Shown here: one piece after another, positions 43,088-52,936 of the stretch
Layout of the letters: each line of letters opens with the position of its first letter
Position numbering within the stretch: position 1 is the first letter of the stretch
Source of the DNA: Oryzomicrobium terrae
GTDB lineage: Bacteria > Pseudomonadota > Gammaproteobacteria > Burkholderiales > Rhodocyclaceae
Assembly: GCF_008274805.1 (NCBI RefSeq)
Contig: NZ_CP022579.1
Span: 2,790,001-2,854,000 of the forward strand
Reading direction: 5' to 3'
DNA: 64,000 nucleotides
The notes under the pieces: model-generated
What the model was told of the DNA's origin: nothing
The model's database searches: none
What the model saw: only the letters and a program-made list of their open reading frames with translations
Position numbers and translations under genes: made by a program

Positions 43088-44065
43088 ATGAAAAAGAGAA
43101 CCGCTCTACCCCTCCTCTTGGCCGGCCTGCTCGTCGCCGGAGGCAGCCAGGCCGCCGACCCCTACGCCAAGTTCAAGGAACTGTTCAAGCCGCTGCCGGC
43201 CATTGCGCCGATTCCGGCGGACAACCCCCAGACCGAAGCCAAGGTGGAGTTGGGCAAGATGCTCTATTTCGACGCCCGCCTGTCCGGCGACGGCACCATC
43301 GCCTGCGCCACCTGCCACAACCCGGCCCTGGGCTTCACCGACCGCATCCCCCGGGCCATCGGCCACGGCGCCGCCCGCGGCCCGCGCAACTCCCCCACCA
43401 CCCTGAACGCGGCCTTCCTCACTTCCCAGTTCTGGGACGGCCGCGCTCCCACCCTGGAAGCTCAGGCCCTGGGCCCCCTCCAGGCCAACATCGAGCACAA
43501 CATCACCCTGGACAAGGCGATCGCCGTGCTGAAGGGCTTCCCCGAGTACCAGAAGCGCTTCGCCGAGGTGTTCGGCGGCAAGGATCCGGTCACGCCGGAC
43601 AACCTGGCCAAGGCCATTGCCGCCTTCGAGCGCACCCTGATCACGCCGAACTCTCCCTTCGATCGCTACCTGGCCGGGGACGAATCGGCAATCAGCACCC
43701 AGCAGAAGAAAGGCATGAAGAGCTTCGTCGAGAAAGGCTGCGTCGGCTGCCACAACGGCCCCAACTTCACCGACGGCAACTTCTACGCCATCAAGGTGCC
43801 GGGCTCCACCGACGAAGGGCGCTACACGGTGACCAAGAAGGAGAGCGACAAGCACGCCTTCCGCACCCAGACCCTGCGCAACGTGGCCCTGACCTACCCG
43901 TACTTCAACAACGGCTCGGTGTGGAAGCTCGACGAGGCGGTGAAGATCATGGGCAAGGAAATGCTCAAGACCGACCTGAGCAAGGATGAAGTGGACGATC
44001 TGGTGGCCTTCTTGCACGGCCTGACCGGCGAGATGCCCAAGTTCACCATCCCCGCCCTGCCGTAA
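43088..44065 (+). CDS. Diheme cytochrome c peroxidase
   Basis: A 325-residue periplasmic bacterial cytochrome c peroxidase that reduces hydrogen peroxide. A signal peptide (ALPLLLAGLLVAGGSQA, cleavage about residue 23) precedes two c-type heme sites, CATCH (peroxidatic domain) and CVGCH (electron-transfer domain). NSPTTLNAAF and RTQTLRNVALTYPYFNNGSV are family landmarks. The FNR box upstream fits induction under low oxygen, as known for Pseudomonas ccpA. An AAAAGGGAGA ribosome site precedes the ATG. Confidence 0.95.
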   Translation: MKKRTALPLLLAGLLVAGGSQAADPYAKFKELFKPLPAIAPIPADNPQTEAKVELGKMLYFDARLSGDGTIACATCHNPALGFTDRIPRAIGHGAARGPRNSPTTLNAAFLTSQFWDGRAPTLEAQALGPLQANIEHNITLDKAIAVLKGFPEYQKRFAEVFGGKDPVTPDNLAKAIAAFERTLITPNSPFDRYLAGDESAISTQQKKGMKSFVEKGCVGCHNGPNFTDGNFYAIKVPGSTDEGRYTVTKKESDKHAFRTQTLRNVALTYPYFNNGSVWKLDEAVKIMGKEMLKTDLSKDEVDDLVAFLHGLTGEMPKFTIPALP

Positions 44066-44090
44066 ACCACACGACTCACCGCAACTACCG

Positions 44091-44113
44091 ACGGGGGCAG
44101 CAGCCCCCGTTTC
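44091..44113 (+). terminator. Terminator after the peroxidase gene
   Basis: ACGGGGGC-AGCA-GCCCCCGT stem followed by TTCC; short T-run. Confidence 0.75.
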
Positions 44114-44200
44114 CATTGGAGCGCCTGGAAACTGCCCCCTGGGGCAGGGCCATCCTCCCGGGCCGGCTACGGACGCGCAACCGAGGGGATACGACCGGCC

Positions 44201-44230
44201 AGCCATCGTCAACCACGATGGCTGTTTTTC
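44201..44230 (+). terminator. Second hairpin terminator downstream of the peroxidase gene
   Basis: AGCCATCGT/ACGATGGCT stem of 9 bp with a CAACC loop and a following GTTTTT. Its left arm is also one end of the inverted repeat 44202-44302. Confidence 0.7.
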
Positions 44231-44302
44231 ACCCCTCTGAAAGTCCGCGACTGGCGCGGAGTTTCATGAGGCACCAAAAGCGCCATCGCGGTTGACGATG
44301 GC
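44202..44302. repeat. Inverted-repeat element enclosing an interspersed repeat
   Basis: GCCATCGTCAACC at 44202-44214 and its exact reverse complement at 44290-44302 bound about 100 bp. Inside, at 44238-44260, is the repeat found also at 22943-22965 (22 of 23 bases, core CCGCGACTGGCGCGGA). No coding capacity. Confidence 0.6.
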
Positions 44303-44439
44303 ATGACACACACCTCAACACCTCCATGAGGCCAGCCAGGCCCGGGCACCAGGCCCCACGGTCCAGCCTCCCCGCGCTCACGCCTGCGCCGTCGCGCCGC
44401 CAGACAAGTCCACGAAACGCCGCGCCAGGCGATACCACC

Positions 44440-44643
44440 TCAGCGATCTGCGGCGTTGGGGGGCGGAATGCGCCCCTCGTCCATGCGCTCGCCGTAGATT
44501 TCCACCCCCATCAGCAGGGCGATCAGGGCCACGATCACGGCACTGGCGATCAGGCCGAAGATCAGGGTGCCACGGCGTTCCGCCCGCGCCGCGGCCTGCT
44601 CGGCCGACCGCCGCTCCGCGACGGAATCCTTTGTTTCGTTCAT
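44440..44643 (-). CDS. Small single-helix membrane protein, unknown function
   Basis: A 67-residue protein: a charged N-terminal half (MNETKDSVAERRSAEQAAAR) of probable helix, one membrane segment (LIFGLIASAVIVALIALLMG) and a short polar tail. The start is ATG 44643; a longer frame to 44739 is less likely. It lies downstream of the argJ terminator on the same strand. Not recognised as a named family. Confidence 0.6.
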   Translation of the reverse strand: MNETKDSVAERRSAEQAAARAERRGTLIFGLIASAVIVALIALLMGVEIYGERMDEGRIPPPNAADR

Positions 44644-44719
44644 GGCTAGCCACATCCAAACGGTAAAGGCGCCATTATCCGCCCGGCCGGCCGCCACAGA
44701 CCTGCCAGGGAAGCAGCCC

Positions 44720-44752
44720 CAAAACGAACAAGCCCGCACGGCGGCGGGCTTG
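44720..44752 (-). terminator. Terminator of argJ
   Basis: CAAGCCCGC/GCGGGCTTG stem (9 bp, 6-nt loop) followed on the minus strand by TTCGTTTTGG. Confidence 0.8.
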
Positions 44753-44772
44753 TCCAGGGGTGGGCGTGCGGC

Positions 44773-46023
44773 CTAGCTACGGTAGTCGGCGTTGATCTTC
44801 ACGTAGTCGTAAGAGAAGTCGCAGGTCCACACGGTGCCGGCGGCGCTGCCGCGGCCCAGGTCGATGCGCACGGTGATCTCGGCGGACTGCATGACGCGGG
44901 CGCCGTCCTCTTCCCGGTAGGCGGCAGCACGACCACCGTGCTCGGCCACCAACACGGTGTCGTCGCCGGCGGCCAGCCAGACGCGGATGCCGTCCACGTC
45001 CAGGTCGGCGATGCCGGCGTAGCCCACCGCCGCCAGGATGCGGCCCAGGTTGGGGTCGGAGGCGAAGAAGGCGGTCTTGACCAGGGGCGAATGGGCCACG
45101 GCGTAGGCCACCTGGCGGCATTCTTCCCGGGTTTTACCCCCTTCCACGGCGACGGCCATGAACTTGGTGGCGCCCTCGCCGTCGCGCACGATGGCCTGGG
45201 CCAGTTCCCGGGCCACGTCGATCAGGGCGGTGCGCACCTCGGCCCAGCCCGGCTCGTTGCCCGAGACGAAGGCCACGCCGGCCTGGCCGGTGGCGGCCAC
45301 GACGAAGGAATCGTTGGTGGAGGTGTCGCCGTCCACGGTGATGCAGTTGAACGACTGGTCCGCCGCCTCCTTGGTCACCGCTTCCAGCAAGGACTGGGCG
45401 ATGCCGGCGTCGGTGGCGAGGAAGCCGAGCATGGTGGCCATGTTCGGCCGGATCATACCAGCGCCCTTGGAGATGCCGGTCAGGGTGACGGTCTTGCCGT
45501 CCACCACCACCCGGCGCGAAGCGGCCTTGGCCACCGTATCGGTGGTCATGATGCCGTGGGCGGCGGCGTGCCAGTTGTCGGCCTTGAGGTCGGCAATGGC
45601 CGCCGGCAGGCCGGCCACCAGGCGATCCACGGGCAGGGGCTCCAGGATCACGCCGGTGGAGAACGGCAGCACCTGGCCCGCCGTCACGCCGAGCTTTTCA
45701 GCCAGGGCGGCGCAGGTGGCGTTGGCCGTGGCCAATCCCGGGGCACCGGTGCCGGCGTTGGCGATGCCGGTGTTGACCACCAGGGCACGAATGCCTGCGG
45801 CGCCGTCCCGGGCCGCCGCCAGGTGGCTGCGGCACACCTGCACCGGGGCGGCGCAGAAGCGATTGGCGGTGAACACGCCGGCCACGGTAGAGCCTTCGGC
45901 CAGGGTGATCACCGTCAGGTCGCGGCGGTTGGCCTTGCGGATGCCGGCCTCGGTAACGCCGAGACCGACGCCGGCGACGGGGAACAGGGCTTCAGGAGCG
46001 GGAGTGGCGTAATTGACAGGCAT
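44773..46023 (-). CDS. argJ: Bifunctional ornithine acetyltransferase / N-acetylglutamate synthase
   Basis: A 416-residue ArgJ that recycles the acetyl group in arginine synthesis. [42 protein letters not shown] and the self-cleavage site [13 protein letters not shown] (cut before the Thr of MATML) are present, followed by [15 protein letters not shown]. Both activities are likely but the acetyl-CoA-dependent one is not certain from sequence. It follows secA after a strong terminator. Confidence 0.97.
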   Translation of the reverse strand: MPVNYATPAPEALFPVAGVGLGVTEAGIRKANRRDLTVITLAEGSTVAGVFTANRFCAAPVQVCRSHLAAARDGAAGIRALVVNTGIANAGTGAPGLATANATCAALAEKLGVTAGQVLPFSTGVILEPLPVDRLVAGLPAAIADLKADNWHAAAHGIMTTDTVAKAASRRVVVDGKTVTLTGISKGAGMIRPNMATMLGFLATDAGIAQSLLEAVTKEAADQSFNCITVDGDTSTNDSFVVAATGQAGVAFVSGNEPGWAEVRTALIDVARELAQAIVRDGEGATKFMAVAVEGGKTREECRQVAYAVAHSPLVKTAFFASDPNLGRILAAVGYAGIADLDVDGIRVWLAAGDDTVLVAEHGGRAAAYREEDGARVMQSAEITVRIDLGRGSAAGTVWTCDFSYDYVKINADYRS

Positions 46024-46036
46024 GGGAGGTACCTAA

Positions 46037-46089
46037 CAAAAAAGAAAAAGGGGCGACGGCGGCGGCACGAAGCCCCCGCCACCGCCCCC
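46037..46089 (-). terminator. Terminator between secA and argJ
   Basis: On the minus strand a long GC stem (GGGGCGGTGGCGG pairing with CCGCCGCCGTCGCCCC) is followed by TTTTTCTTTTTT. It ends nine or so bases after the secA stop and directly precedes argJ, whose promoter must lie in or before it. Confidence 0.88.
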
Positions 46090-46097
46090 TCAATGCA

Positions 46098-48815
46098 TCA
46101 GTTGAGCTTGCCGTGGCAGTGCTTGAACTTCTTGCCGCTACCGCAGGGGCAGGGATCGTTGCGCCCAACCTTGTCGCCGGCACCGGCCGGCAGGGGGGCC
46201 GCCTCGGCCTCCGCATCGGCGCCGGACAGGGCCTCGTCGTAGTCGGCGTGGTGGTACTGGACGTTTTCCACGTCGGCGTGGGGCGCGGTCTCTTCCACCT
46301 CTTCGGCAGAGCGGATCTGCACGGTCATGAGCAGGCGGGTGACCTCGTTGCGTACGCCGTTGAGCAGTTGCTCGAACAGCTCGAAGGCTTCGCGCTTGTA
46401 CTCCTGCTTGGGGTTCTTCTGCGCATAGCCGCGCAGGTGAATCCCCTGGCGCAGGTGATCCAGCGCGGCCAGGTGCTCGCGCCAACGCTCGTCGAGACGC
46501 TGCAGCATGACGTTGCGCTCGAACTGGTGGAAGGCATCCTCGCTCACCAGGGCGATCTTGTCGGCATAGGCCTGGTCGGCGGTTTCAAGCAGACGCTTGA
46601 GCAGATCGGCTTCCTGCAGCTGGGGTTCGTTCTTCAGCCACTCGCCCACCGGGGCCGCCAATTGCAGGTCCGTCAGCAGGCTGCGCTCCAGGCCCTCGAT
46701 GTCCCACTGCTCTTCCACCGACTCTTCCGGCACGAAGGTGCGGAAGGTTTCCTCGATCACACCATGGCGCATGGCGGTGATGGTTTCGGTGATGTCCTCG
46801 GTTTCGAGCAGTTCGTTGCGCTGGGCGTAGATCACCTTGCGCTGGTCGTTGGCGACGTCGTCGTATTCGAGCAGCTGCTTGCGGATGTCGAAGTTGCGAG
46901 CTTCGACCTTGCGCTGGGCGGATTCCAGGGAGCGGGTCACCAGGGGATGCTCTATGGCCTCGCCCTCGGGCATCTTCAGCCGCTCCATGATCGCCTTGAG
47001 GCGCTCGCCGGCGAAGATGCGCAGCAGGGAGTCGTCCAGGCACAGGTAGAAGCGGGACGAGCCCGGGTCGCCCTGACGGCCGGCACGGCCGCGCAGCTGG
47101 TTGTCGATACGGCGGGATTCATGGCGCTCGGAGCCGATGATGTGCAGGCCGCCGGCGGCCACCACCTGCTCGTGCAGGGGCTTCCACTCGGCTTTGAGGG
47201 CGGCGATACGGGCGGCCTTTTCCTCGGCGGAGAGGGCCTCATCCTCGCGGATGGCGTCCACTTTCTTGTCGATGGCCCCGCCGAGCACGATGTCGGTGCC
47301 GCGACCGGCCATGTTGGTGGCGATGGTGATCATGCCGGGGCGACCTGCTTCGGCCACGATCTCGGCCTCGCGGGCGTGCTGCTTGGCGTTGAGCACCTGG
47401 TGCGGCAGTTTTTCCCGGTCGAGCAGGGCGGAGAGCAGCTCGGAGTTCTCGATCGAGGTGGTGCCCACCAGGATCGGCCGGCCCTTGGCATGCTGCTCGC
47501 GGATGTCGGCGACGATCGCGGCATGCTTTTCTTCGGGGGTGCGGAACACCTGGTCATTGAGATCCTGGCGCACCACCGGTTTGTTCGGCGGGATCACCAC
47601 GGTTTCCAGGGCGTAGATCTGGTGGAACTCGTAGGCTTCCGTATCGGCGGTACCGGTCATGCCGCCGAGCTTTTCGTACATGCGGAAGTAGTTCTGGAAG
47701 GTGACCGAAGCCAGGGTCTGGTTCTCGGCCTGGATCGCCACGCCTTCCTTGGCCTCCACGGCCTGGTGCAAGCCGTCCGACCAGCGCCGGCCGGCCATCA
47801 GGCGGCCGGTGAATTCGTCGACGATGACGATCTCGCCCTTGGGGCTGACCACATAGTGCTGGTCGCGGTGGAACAGGGTGTGGGCACGCAGGGCGGCGTT
47901 GAGGTGGTGCATCAGGGTGATGTTGCCGGCGTCGTACAAGTTACGACCTTCGGCCAGCAGGCCCATGTCCACCATGATCTGTTCGGCGTGCTCGTGCCCG
48001 GCATCGGACAGGTGCACCTGGTGGCCCTTCTCGTCCACCCAGTAATCGCCTTCGCCGTCCTCGGTGTCCATGCGCACCAGTTGCGGCGCCACCTGGTTGA
48101 GCTTGAGGTAGAGCTCGGTGTGGTCGTCGGCCTGGCCGGAAATGATCAACGGGGTACGGGCTTCGTCGATCAGGATCGAGTCCACTTCGTCCACGATGGC
48201 GAAATGCAGACCGCGCTGCACCCGATCGCCCCGCTCGTAGACCATGTTGTCGCGCAGGTAGTCGAAACCGAATTCGTTATTGGTGCCGTAGGTGATGTCG
48301 GCGCCGTACGCGGCCTGCTTGGCGTCGTGGTCCATCTGGGACAGGTTGACGCCCACGGTGAGGCCGAGGAAGCGGTGCAGGCGTCCCATCCACTCGGCGT
48401 CGCGACTGGCCAGATAGTCGTTCACCGTAATGATGTGCACGCCCTTGCCGGTGATGGCATTCAGGTAGGACGGCAGGGTCGCCATCAGGGTCTTGCCTTC
48501 ACCGGTGCGCATTTCGGCGATCTTGCCGTAGTGCAGAGCCATGCCGCCAATCAGCTGGACATCGTAGTGGCGCATCCCCATCACCCGCTTGCCGGCTTCC
48601 CGGACCACGGCAAATGCCTCGGGCAGCAGGGCGTCCAGGGACTCGCCCTGGGCGTGGCGCTGCTTGAATTCCGCCGTCTTGGCGGCCAGGGCCTCGTCGC
48701 TCAGGGCGGCGATACTCGGCTCAAGATCGTTGATGCGGCGAACGGTCTGGGAGTACTGCTTGATCAGTCGGTCGTTACGGCTGCCGAAAAGCTTTTTGAG
48801 AAGGCCGGAAATCAT
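46098..48815 (-). CDS. secA: Preprotein translocase ATPase SecA
   Basis: A 905-residue Sec motor. NBD1 has [14 protein letters not shown] (Walker A) and [19 protein letters not shown]; the preprotein cross-linking and helical-wing regions follow; NBD2 has [13 protein letters not shown] and [15 protein letters not shown]. The C-terminus is the zinc-binding SecB/lipid site [14 protein letters not shown]. It lies downstream of lpxC and an M23 gene, near the usual lpxC-secA neighbourhood, without a secM-like gene. Confidence 0.98.
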   Translation of the reverse strand: MISGLLKKLFGSRNDRLIKQYSQTVRRINDLEPSIAALSDEALAAKTAEFKQRHAQGESLDALLPEAFAVVREAGKRVMGMRHYDVQLIGGMALHYGKIAEMRTGEGKTLMATLPSYLNAITGKGVHIITVNDYLASRDAEWMGRLHRFLGLTVGVNLSQMDHDAKQAAYGADITYGTNNEFGFDYLRDNMVYERGDRVQRGLHFAIVDEVDSILIDEARTPLIISGQADDHTELYLKLNQVAPQLVRMDTEDGEGDYWVDEKGHQVHLSDAGHEHAEQIMVDMGLLAEGRNLYDAGNITLMHHLNAALRAHTLFHRDQHYVVSPKGEIVIVDEFTGRLMAGRRWSDGLHQAVEAKEGVAIQAENQTLASVTFQNYFRMYEKLGGMTGTADTEAYEFHQIYALETVVIPPNKPVVRQDLNDQVFRTPEEKHAAIVADIREQHAKGRPILVGTTSIENSELLSALLDREKLPHQVLNAKQHAREAEIVAEAGRPGMITIATNMAGRGTDIVLGGAIDKKVDAIREDEALSAEEKAARIAALKAEWKPLHEQVVAAGGLHIIGSERHESRRIDNQLRGRAGRQGDPGSSRFYLCLDDSLLRIFAGERLKAIMERLKMPEGEAIEHPLVTRSLESAQRKVEARNFDIRKQLLEYDDVANDQRKVIYAQRNELLETEDITETITAMRHGVIEETFRTFVPEESVEEQWDIEGLERSLLTDLQLAAPVGEWLKNEPQLQEADLLKRLLETADQAYADKIALVSEDAFHQFERNVMLQRLDERWREHLAALDHLRQGIHLRGYAQKNPKQEYKREAFELFEQLLNGVRNEVTRLLMTVQIRSAEEVEETAPHADVENVQYHHADYDEALSGADAEAEAAPLPAGAGDKVGRNDPCPCGSGKKFKHCHGKLN

Positions 48816-48954
48816 GTCGGGAGAGACCCAGAACTCACGGAAATCGCGAAAGGCGGGATTCTAGCATGGGGGGCGGGTTGCCCCGGGATGCACCAAGTTC
48901 ATGGCATGAGCATGGCACGGGGGAAAGAGCGGCTGGCGGCAGCCTTACCCAAAC

Positions 48955-49908
48955 TCAGCGCCGGGCCAGATTGGGCAGCGCCCGCTCGAGGAAGCGGTTG
49001 GGGTTCTGCGCCACGCCGTTCATGCGCACTTCGAAATGCAAGTGCGGCCCGGTAGAACGGCCGGTCGTGCCGACCTCGGCGATGCGCTCGCCCGGCTTGA
49101 CCACCTGCCCCTCGCGCACCATCAGGCGGGAGCAATGCGCATAGCGGGTGGACAGGCCGTTGCCATGGTCGATTTCGACCATATTGCCGTATTGGGGATG
49201 AAACTCCGCCGCCACCACCACCCCGCCGGCGGCGGCAACGATGTTCGTTCCTACGCTGGCAACGAAATCGACACCTTCGTGCAGGGCACGAGCGCCGGTA
49301 AACGGATCTATGCGCCAGCCAAAGGTGGAGGCGTTCCACTGGGTATCGACCGGCAGCACCGTCGGCAAGCGACTCTTTTCAGCCCAGCGGGCGAGCAATT
49401 CGGACTCCAACAGGGAAAACTGATCGTTCTGGACGTCGACGCGGCGAGCGAAGTGATCGAGTTCTTGGTTCAGCTGTCCCAGGGACAGGGCCGGTTGCGG
49501 CAGTACCAGAGGGCCGCCCTGGCCCCCGGTCGGCAGGGCATCGAGAGGCTTGAGGGCAGCGCCGCCCTGCCCCACCTTTTCACCCGCCTTGACCCCGGCC
49601 AGCCCCATCAGGCGCTCGCTCACCGAATCCAGGCGCACCACCTGGGCCTGCAACTGCCCTAGCCGCAACGCCATGGCGTTCACGTTGTCGCGCAGGAAAG
49701 CCTCGCTCTTCTGCGCCTCATGCTCGCGGATCGCGGCGAGCATGTTCTCAGCCACGGGCAAACGGAAATGCAACGACAAATAGGCCAGCACCAGGCTGCC
49801 CACCACGATGCTGCCCACCAGGGCCAGTCCGGCCAGCAGCAGATGCCGGCCGGTCAAGGTCAGGGTCTTGGCGGTGGCAAAGCGGTTTGAGACTACAATG
49901 ATGTGCAT
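48955..49908 (-). CDS. M23-family peptidase, membrane anchored
   Basis: A 317-residue bitopic peptidase: a cytoplasmic N-terminus, helix at about 22-47 (GRHLLLAGLALVGSIVVGSL), a coiled coil (52-105), and a C-terminal LytM/M23 domain. STFGWRIDPFTGARALHEGV (HEGVD) and TGPHLHFEVRMNG carry the zinc ligands, so it appears active. Such genes upstream of secA are common in betaproteobacteria. Its start is 14 bp from the divergent DUF721 gene, so promoters overlap coding sequence. Confidence 0.9.
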   Translation of the reverse strand: MHIIVVSNRFATAKTLTLTGRHLLLAGLALVGSIVVGSLVLAYLSLHFRLPVAENMLAAIREHEAQKSEAFLRDNVNAMALRLGQLQAQVVRLDSVSERLMGLAGVKAGEKVGQGGAALKPLDALPTGGQGGPLVLPQPALSLGQLNQELDHFARRVDVQNDQFSLLESELLARWAEKSRLPTVLPVDTQWNASTFGWRIDPFTGARALHEGVDFVASVGTNIVAAAGGVVVAAEFHPQYGNMVEIDHGNGLSTRYAHCSRLMVREGQVVKPGERIAEVGTTGRSTGPHLHFEVRMNGVAQNPNRFLERALPNLARR

Positions 49909-49922
49909 ACGCTGATCTCCCT

Positions 49923-50348
49923 ATGCCCGACTTCATCAACGCTTACTTCGACGCCCCCAACGGCCTAGGCCGTCTGATGGCGCACGCGCGGCTGCTCAAC
50001 CGGCTGCAATCGGCCTATGCCGATGCCGTGCCGGCTTACCTGGGACAGGCGAGCCGAGTGGCGAACTACAAGCAGGGAATAGTGGTCATCCACACCGAGA
50101 GTGGCGGTGTGGCGGTCAAGCTGAAGCAGCTAAGCCCCTCATTGACCGATGTTTTTTTAGGAATTGGGGTCGAGTGTAGCGGCATCCAGGTACGGGTGCA
50201 ACCCGGGCCCGAGGCCCCGGAAGAGCGCCCCCGGCCCCAGCGCGCACTCACGTCGGGAGCCCGGCAAGGCCTGGGCGAGTTGGCCTCGGGGATGGCCGAC
50301 ACCCCCTTGCGCCGCGCCCTGGAATCCCTGCTCAAGCACAGTGCCTGA
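49923..50348 (+). CDS. DUF721 (DciA-like) protein
   Basis: A 141-residue DUF721 protein: LNRLQSAYADAVPAYLGQAS, VANYKQGIVVIHTESGGVAV and KLKQLSPSLTDVFLGIGVEC fit the conserved N-terminal KH-like fold. The C-terminal half is Pro/Arg-rich and probably disordered. DciA proteins help DnaB loading where DnaC is absent; whether this member does so is inference. It is the only plus-strand gene between lpxC and secA. Confidence 0.82.
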   Translation: MPDFINAYFDAPNGLGRLMAHARLLNRLQSAYADAVPAYLGQASRVANYKQGIVVIHTESGGVAVKLKQLSPSLTDVFLGIGVECSGIQVRVQPGPEAPEERPRPQRALTSGARQGLGELASGMADTPLRRALESLLKHSA

Positions 50349-50372
50349 AGGGCACGACGAGCGGCCCGGAAC

Positions 50373-50570
50373 TCAGAAGGGAAGCGGCGCCACCACTGCG
50401 ACCCGCTCGAGCAGCAGCAGGCCAAAAAAACCCAGAGCGACGATCAGGGCCCAACGGAACAAGCGGAAGGCGATGGTCAGGTAGCGACGGTCCGCGGTGA
50501 CGAAATAAGCACCGACACACCCCGCCACACCAATGATGACCAGAACCGCCAGAATGCGCAGAACGAGCAC
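50373..50570 (-). CDS. Small membrane protein with two helices
   Basis: A 65-residue protein with two membrane segments (VLRILAVLVIIGVAGCVGAY and LFRWALIVALGFFGLLLLER) joined by FVTADRRYLTIAFR. It lies 18 bp after lpxC on the same strand, so is probably co-transcribed. No family name recognised; the hydrophobic pattern and operon position support it as real. Confidence 0.75.
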   Translation of the reverse strand: MLVLRILAVLVIIGVAGCVGAYFVTADRRYLTIAFRLFRWALIVALGFFGLLLLERVAVVAPLPF

Positions 50571-50588
50571 GGCAGCTCTCGTCCGGAA

Positions 50589-51515
50589 TCAGGTGGCCAG
50601 GGCTGCCGGCTGGGCCAGCCAGCGCGAAACCGCAGGTGGCGCCTCTTCTTCCTTCTCGAAGGTGACGAACTCCCAGGCATCCTGCTGGGCCAACAGGGCC
50701 CGGGCCAGTTGGTTGTTCACCCCGTGCCCGGACTTGTGGGCGGTGAAGGAGGCCAGCAGCGGGTGGCCGAGCAGGTAGAGGTCGCCGATGGCGTCGAGCA
50801 CCTTGTGCTTGACGAACTCGTCGGGTAGCCGCAACCCGTCGGCATTGAGTACGCGGAACTCGTCGAGCACCACGGCATTATCCAGGCCGCCGCCCAGGGC
50901 CAGACCGTTCTCGCGCAGCCACTCGACTTCCTGCATGAAGCCGAAGGTACGGGCCCGGGAGACTTCACGCACATAAGACTGGTCGGCGAAGTCGAAGGTG
51001 GTTTCCTGGGCGGTACGGTCGATGGCCGGGTGGGAGAAGACGATGGAGAACGACAGACGATAGCCGTCGTAGGGCTCGAAGCGCGCCCATTTGTCGCCGT
51101 CGCGCACTTCGATCGGCTTGAGCACGCGGATGAACTTCTTGGCCGCAGGTTGCTCTTCGATGCCTGCCGACTGGATGAGGAAGACGAAAGGTGCCGAGGA
51201 ACCGTCCAGGATGGGCACTTCGGCCGCGTCCAGGTCCACGTAGGCGTTATCGATGCCCAGGCCGGCCATGGCCGACATGATGTGTTCGACGGTGCCGACC
51301 TTGATGCCGTCGCGCTCGATGCACGAGCACATGCGGGTGTCGCCGACCAGCAATGCGGACGCCGGCAGCTCCACCGGCTCGGGCAGATCCACGCGGCGGA
51401 ACACGATGCCGGTGTCGGGCGCTGCCGGGCGCAGGGTCATGGTGACCCGGGCGCCGGAATGGAGGCCCACGCCGGAGGCGCGAATCGTCGCTTTTAGGGT
51501 GCGCTGCCTAAGCAT
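50589..51515 (-). CDS. lpxC: UDP-3-O-acyl-N-acetylglucosamine deacetylase
   Basis: A 308-residue zinc deacetylase, the committed step of lipid A synthesis. [20 protein letters not shown] (zinc His and catalytic Glu region), [30 protein letters not shown] and [18 protein letters not shown] (catalytic His) are all present. It follows ftsZ after a terminator. Confidence 0.97.
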   Translation of the reverse strand: MLRQRTLKATIRASGVGLHSGARVTMTLRPAAPDTGIVFRRVDLPEPVELPASALLVGDTRMCSCIERDGIKVGTVEHIMSAMAGLGIDNAYVDLDAAEVPILDGSSAPFVFLIQSAGIEEQPAAKKFIRVLKPIEVRDGDKWARFEPYDGYRLSFSIVFSHPAIDRTAQETTFDFADQSYVREVSRARTFGFMQEVEWLRENGLALGGGLDNAVVLDEFRVLNADGLRLPDEFVKHKVLDAIGDLYLLGHPLLASFTAHKSGHGVNNQLARALLAQQDAWEFVTFEKEEEAPPAVSRWLAQPAALAT

Positions 51516-51582
51516 TTTTTCTGACCGAAAAAGACCTCACGTCGCCATCACGCGGCAACGAAGGGCGAAATTCTTGTTTCGC

Positions 51583-51630
51583 GTTGAAAAGGGAGGGAAG
51601 AACGCATTTTAGCACGCAGGCGTTCTTCCC
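51583..51630 (-). terminator. Terminator between ftsZ and lpxC
   Basis: An 11-bp perfect stem (GGGAAGAACGC 51595-51605 with 51620-51630), 14-nt loop, followed on the minus strand by TCCCTTTTC. It separates the dcw cluster from lpxC. Confidence 0.75.
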
Positions 51631-51666
51631 CCTTTCAAGAGGCGAGTATCGATACGATAGGCGGGG

Positions 51667-52809
51667 TTAATCCGCCTGCCGGCGCAGGAAGGCCGGGATG
51701 TCGTAGCGATCGACGCCAGAGGAGACCATGGCCTCGACCTTGGCGTTGCTGCGGTTGGTGCGGAACACAGCCGGCACTTCCAGGCTGGCGTAGTCGGGAC
51801 CGGCCGCCATGGGCATGTCGTCGGTACCGGTACGAGCCGCCACCACCAGCTGGGGCTGCTTGACCGCCTGGCCGAGGCCGGTGGCGACCACGGTCACCCG
51901 CAGGGCGTCGCCGACGTTCTCGTCGAAAACGGCACCGAAGATGATGTGAGCGTCTTCGGCGGCGAAGGCGCGGATGGTGTTCATCACCTCGTTCACTTCC
52001 TTCATCTTCAGGGAGCGGGACGCGGTGATGTTGACCAGAACGCCCTTGGCGCCGGACAGGTTGATGCCTTCGAGCAGCGGGCTGGCCACGGCCTGCTCGG
52101 CGGCGATGCGGGCACGGTCCACGCCGGCGGCGACGGCGGAACCCATCATGGCGCGGCCCATCTCGCTCATCACGGTGCGCACGTCTTCAAAGTCCACGTT
52201 CACCAGGCCGGGGAAGGTGATGATTTCGGCAATGCCGCCCACGGCGTTGCGCAGCACGTTGTCGGCAGCCTTGAAGGCCTCGTCCATGGACACGTCGTCG
52301 CCCAGCACTTCCATCAACTTGTCGTTGAGGATGACGATCAGGGAATCGACGTGCTGCTGCAGCTCGGCCAGGCCGGCTTCGGCCAGCTTCATGCGCTTGC
52401 CTTCGAAGCCGAAGGGCTTGGTCACCACGGCCACGGTGAGGATGCCCAGCTCGCGGGCCACTTCGGCCACGATCGGGGCGGCGCCGGTGCCGGTGCCGCC
52501 ACCCATGCCGGCGGTGATGAACACCATGTTGGCGCCCTTGAGGGCTTCGGCGATCTGCTCGCGCTGTTCCATGGCGGCGCTGCGGCCGGCTTCCGGCTTG
52601 GCGCCGGCACCGAGGCCGGTGGCCCCGAGCTGCACCTTGTGCGGCGCCACGCTGCGGTTCAGCGCCTGGGCGTCGGTGTTGGCGGTGATGAACTCCACCC
52701 CCTGCACCCCTTCCCGGATCATGTGGTCCACGGCGTTGCCGCCGGCGCCACCCACGCCCACCACCTTGATGATGGTGCCGCCCACTTCCTTGTCGATGAT
52801 TTCAAACAT
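51667..52809 (-). CDS. ftsZ: Cell division protein FtsZ
   Basis: A 380-residue tubulin homologue forming the Z ring. GVGGAGGNAVDHMI, ITAGMGGGTGTGAAPIVAEV (tubulin signature), and NVDFEDVRTVMSEMGRAMMG are present. The variable linker is short, and the C-terminal peptide YDIPAFLRRQAD is intact for FtsA/ZipA binding. It ends the dcw cluster, 127 bp after ftsA. Confidence 0.98.
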   Translation of the reverse strand: MFEIIDKEVGGTIIKVVGVGGAGGNAVDHMIREGVQGVEFITANTDAQALNRSVAPHKVQLGATGLGAGAKPEAGRSAAMEQREQIAEALKGANMVFITAGMGGGTGTGAAPIVAEVARELGILTVAVVTKPFGFEGKRMKLAEAGLAELQQHVDSLIVILNDKLMEVLGDDVSMDEAFKAADNVLRNAVGGIAEIITFPGLVNVDFEDVRTVMSEMGRAMMGSAVAAGVDRARIAAEQAVASPLLEGINLSGAKGVLVNITASRSLKMKEVNEVMNTIRAFAAEDAHIIFGAVFDENVGDALRVTVVATGLGQAVKQPQLVVAARTGTDDMPMAAGPDYASLEVPAVFRTNRSNAKVEAMVSSGVDRYDIPAFLRRQAD

Positions 52810-52936
52810 ACTCGCCTCCGTTACAAGAGATTCATTGATATTGTTTGCTGCTTAAAACGGGACCGCCGATAAAACGGGTACTACCTGATTACCTGAAGCA
52901 GCCGGGCTGAAAGGACGCCCGGGGTACTGCAAAACC

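Larger units (their letters stand above)
44114..44439. other. Repeat-bearing gap between peroxidase and the small membrane protein gene
   Basis: About 325 bp without a plausible gene. It contains the inverted-repeat element at 44201-44302 and the interspersed repeat at 44238-44260. I see nothing else. Confidence 0.5.

Noticed and set aside
44229-44438. 69-codon ORF in the repeat gap
   Set aside because: It reads through the interspersed repeat and has no ribosome site or homology pattern.
46113-49055. 980-codon plus-strand frame opposite secA
   Set aside because: SecA is complete on the other strand; the frame has no recognisable domain.
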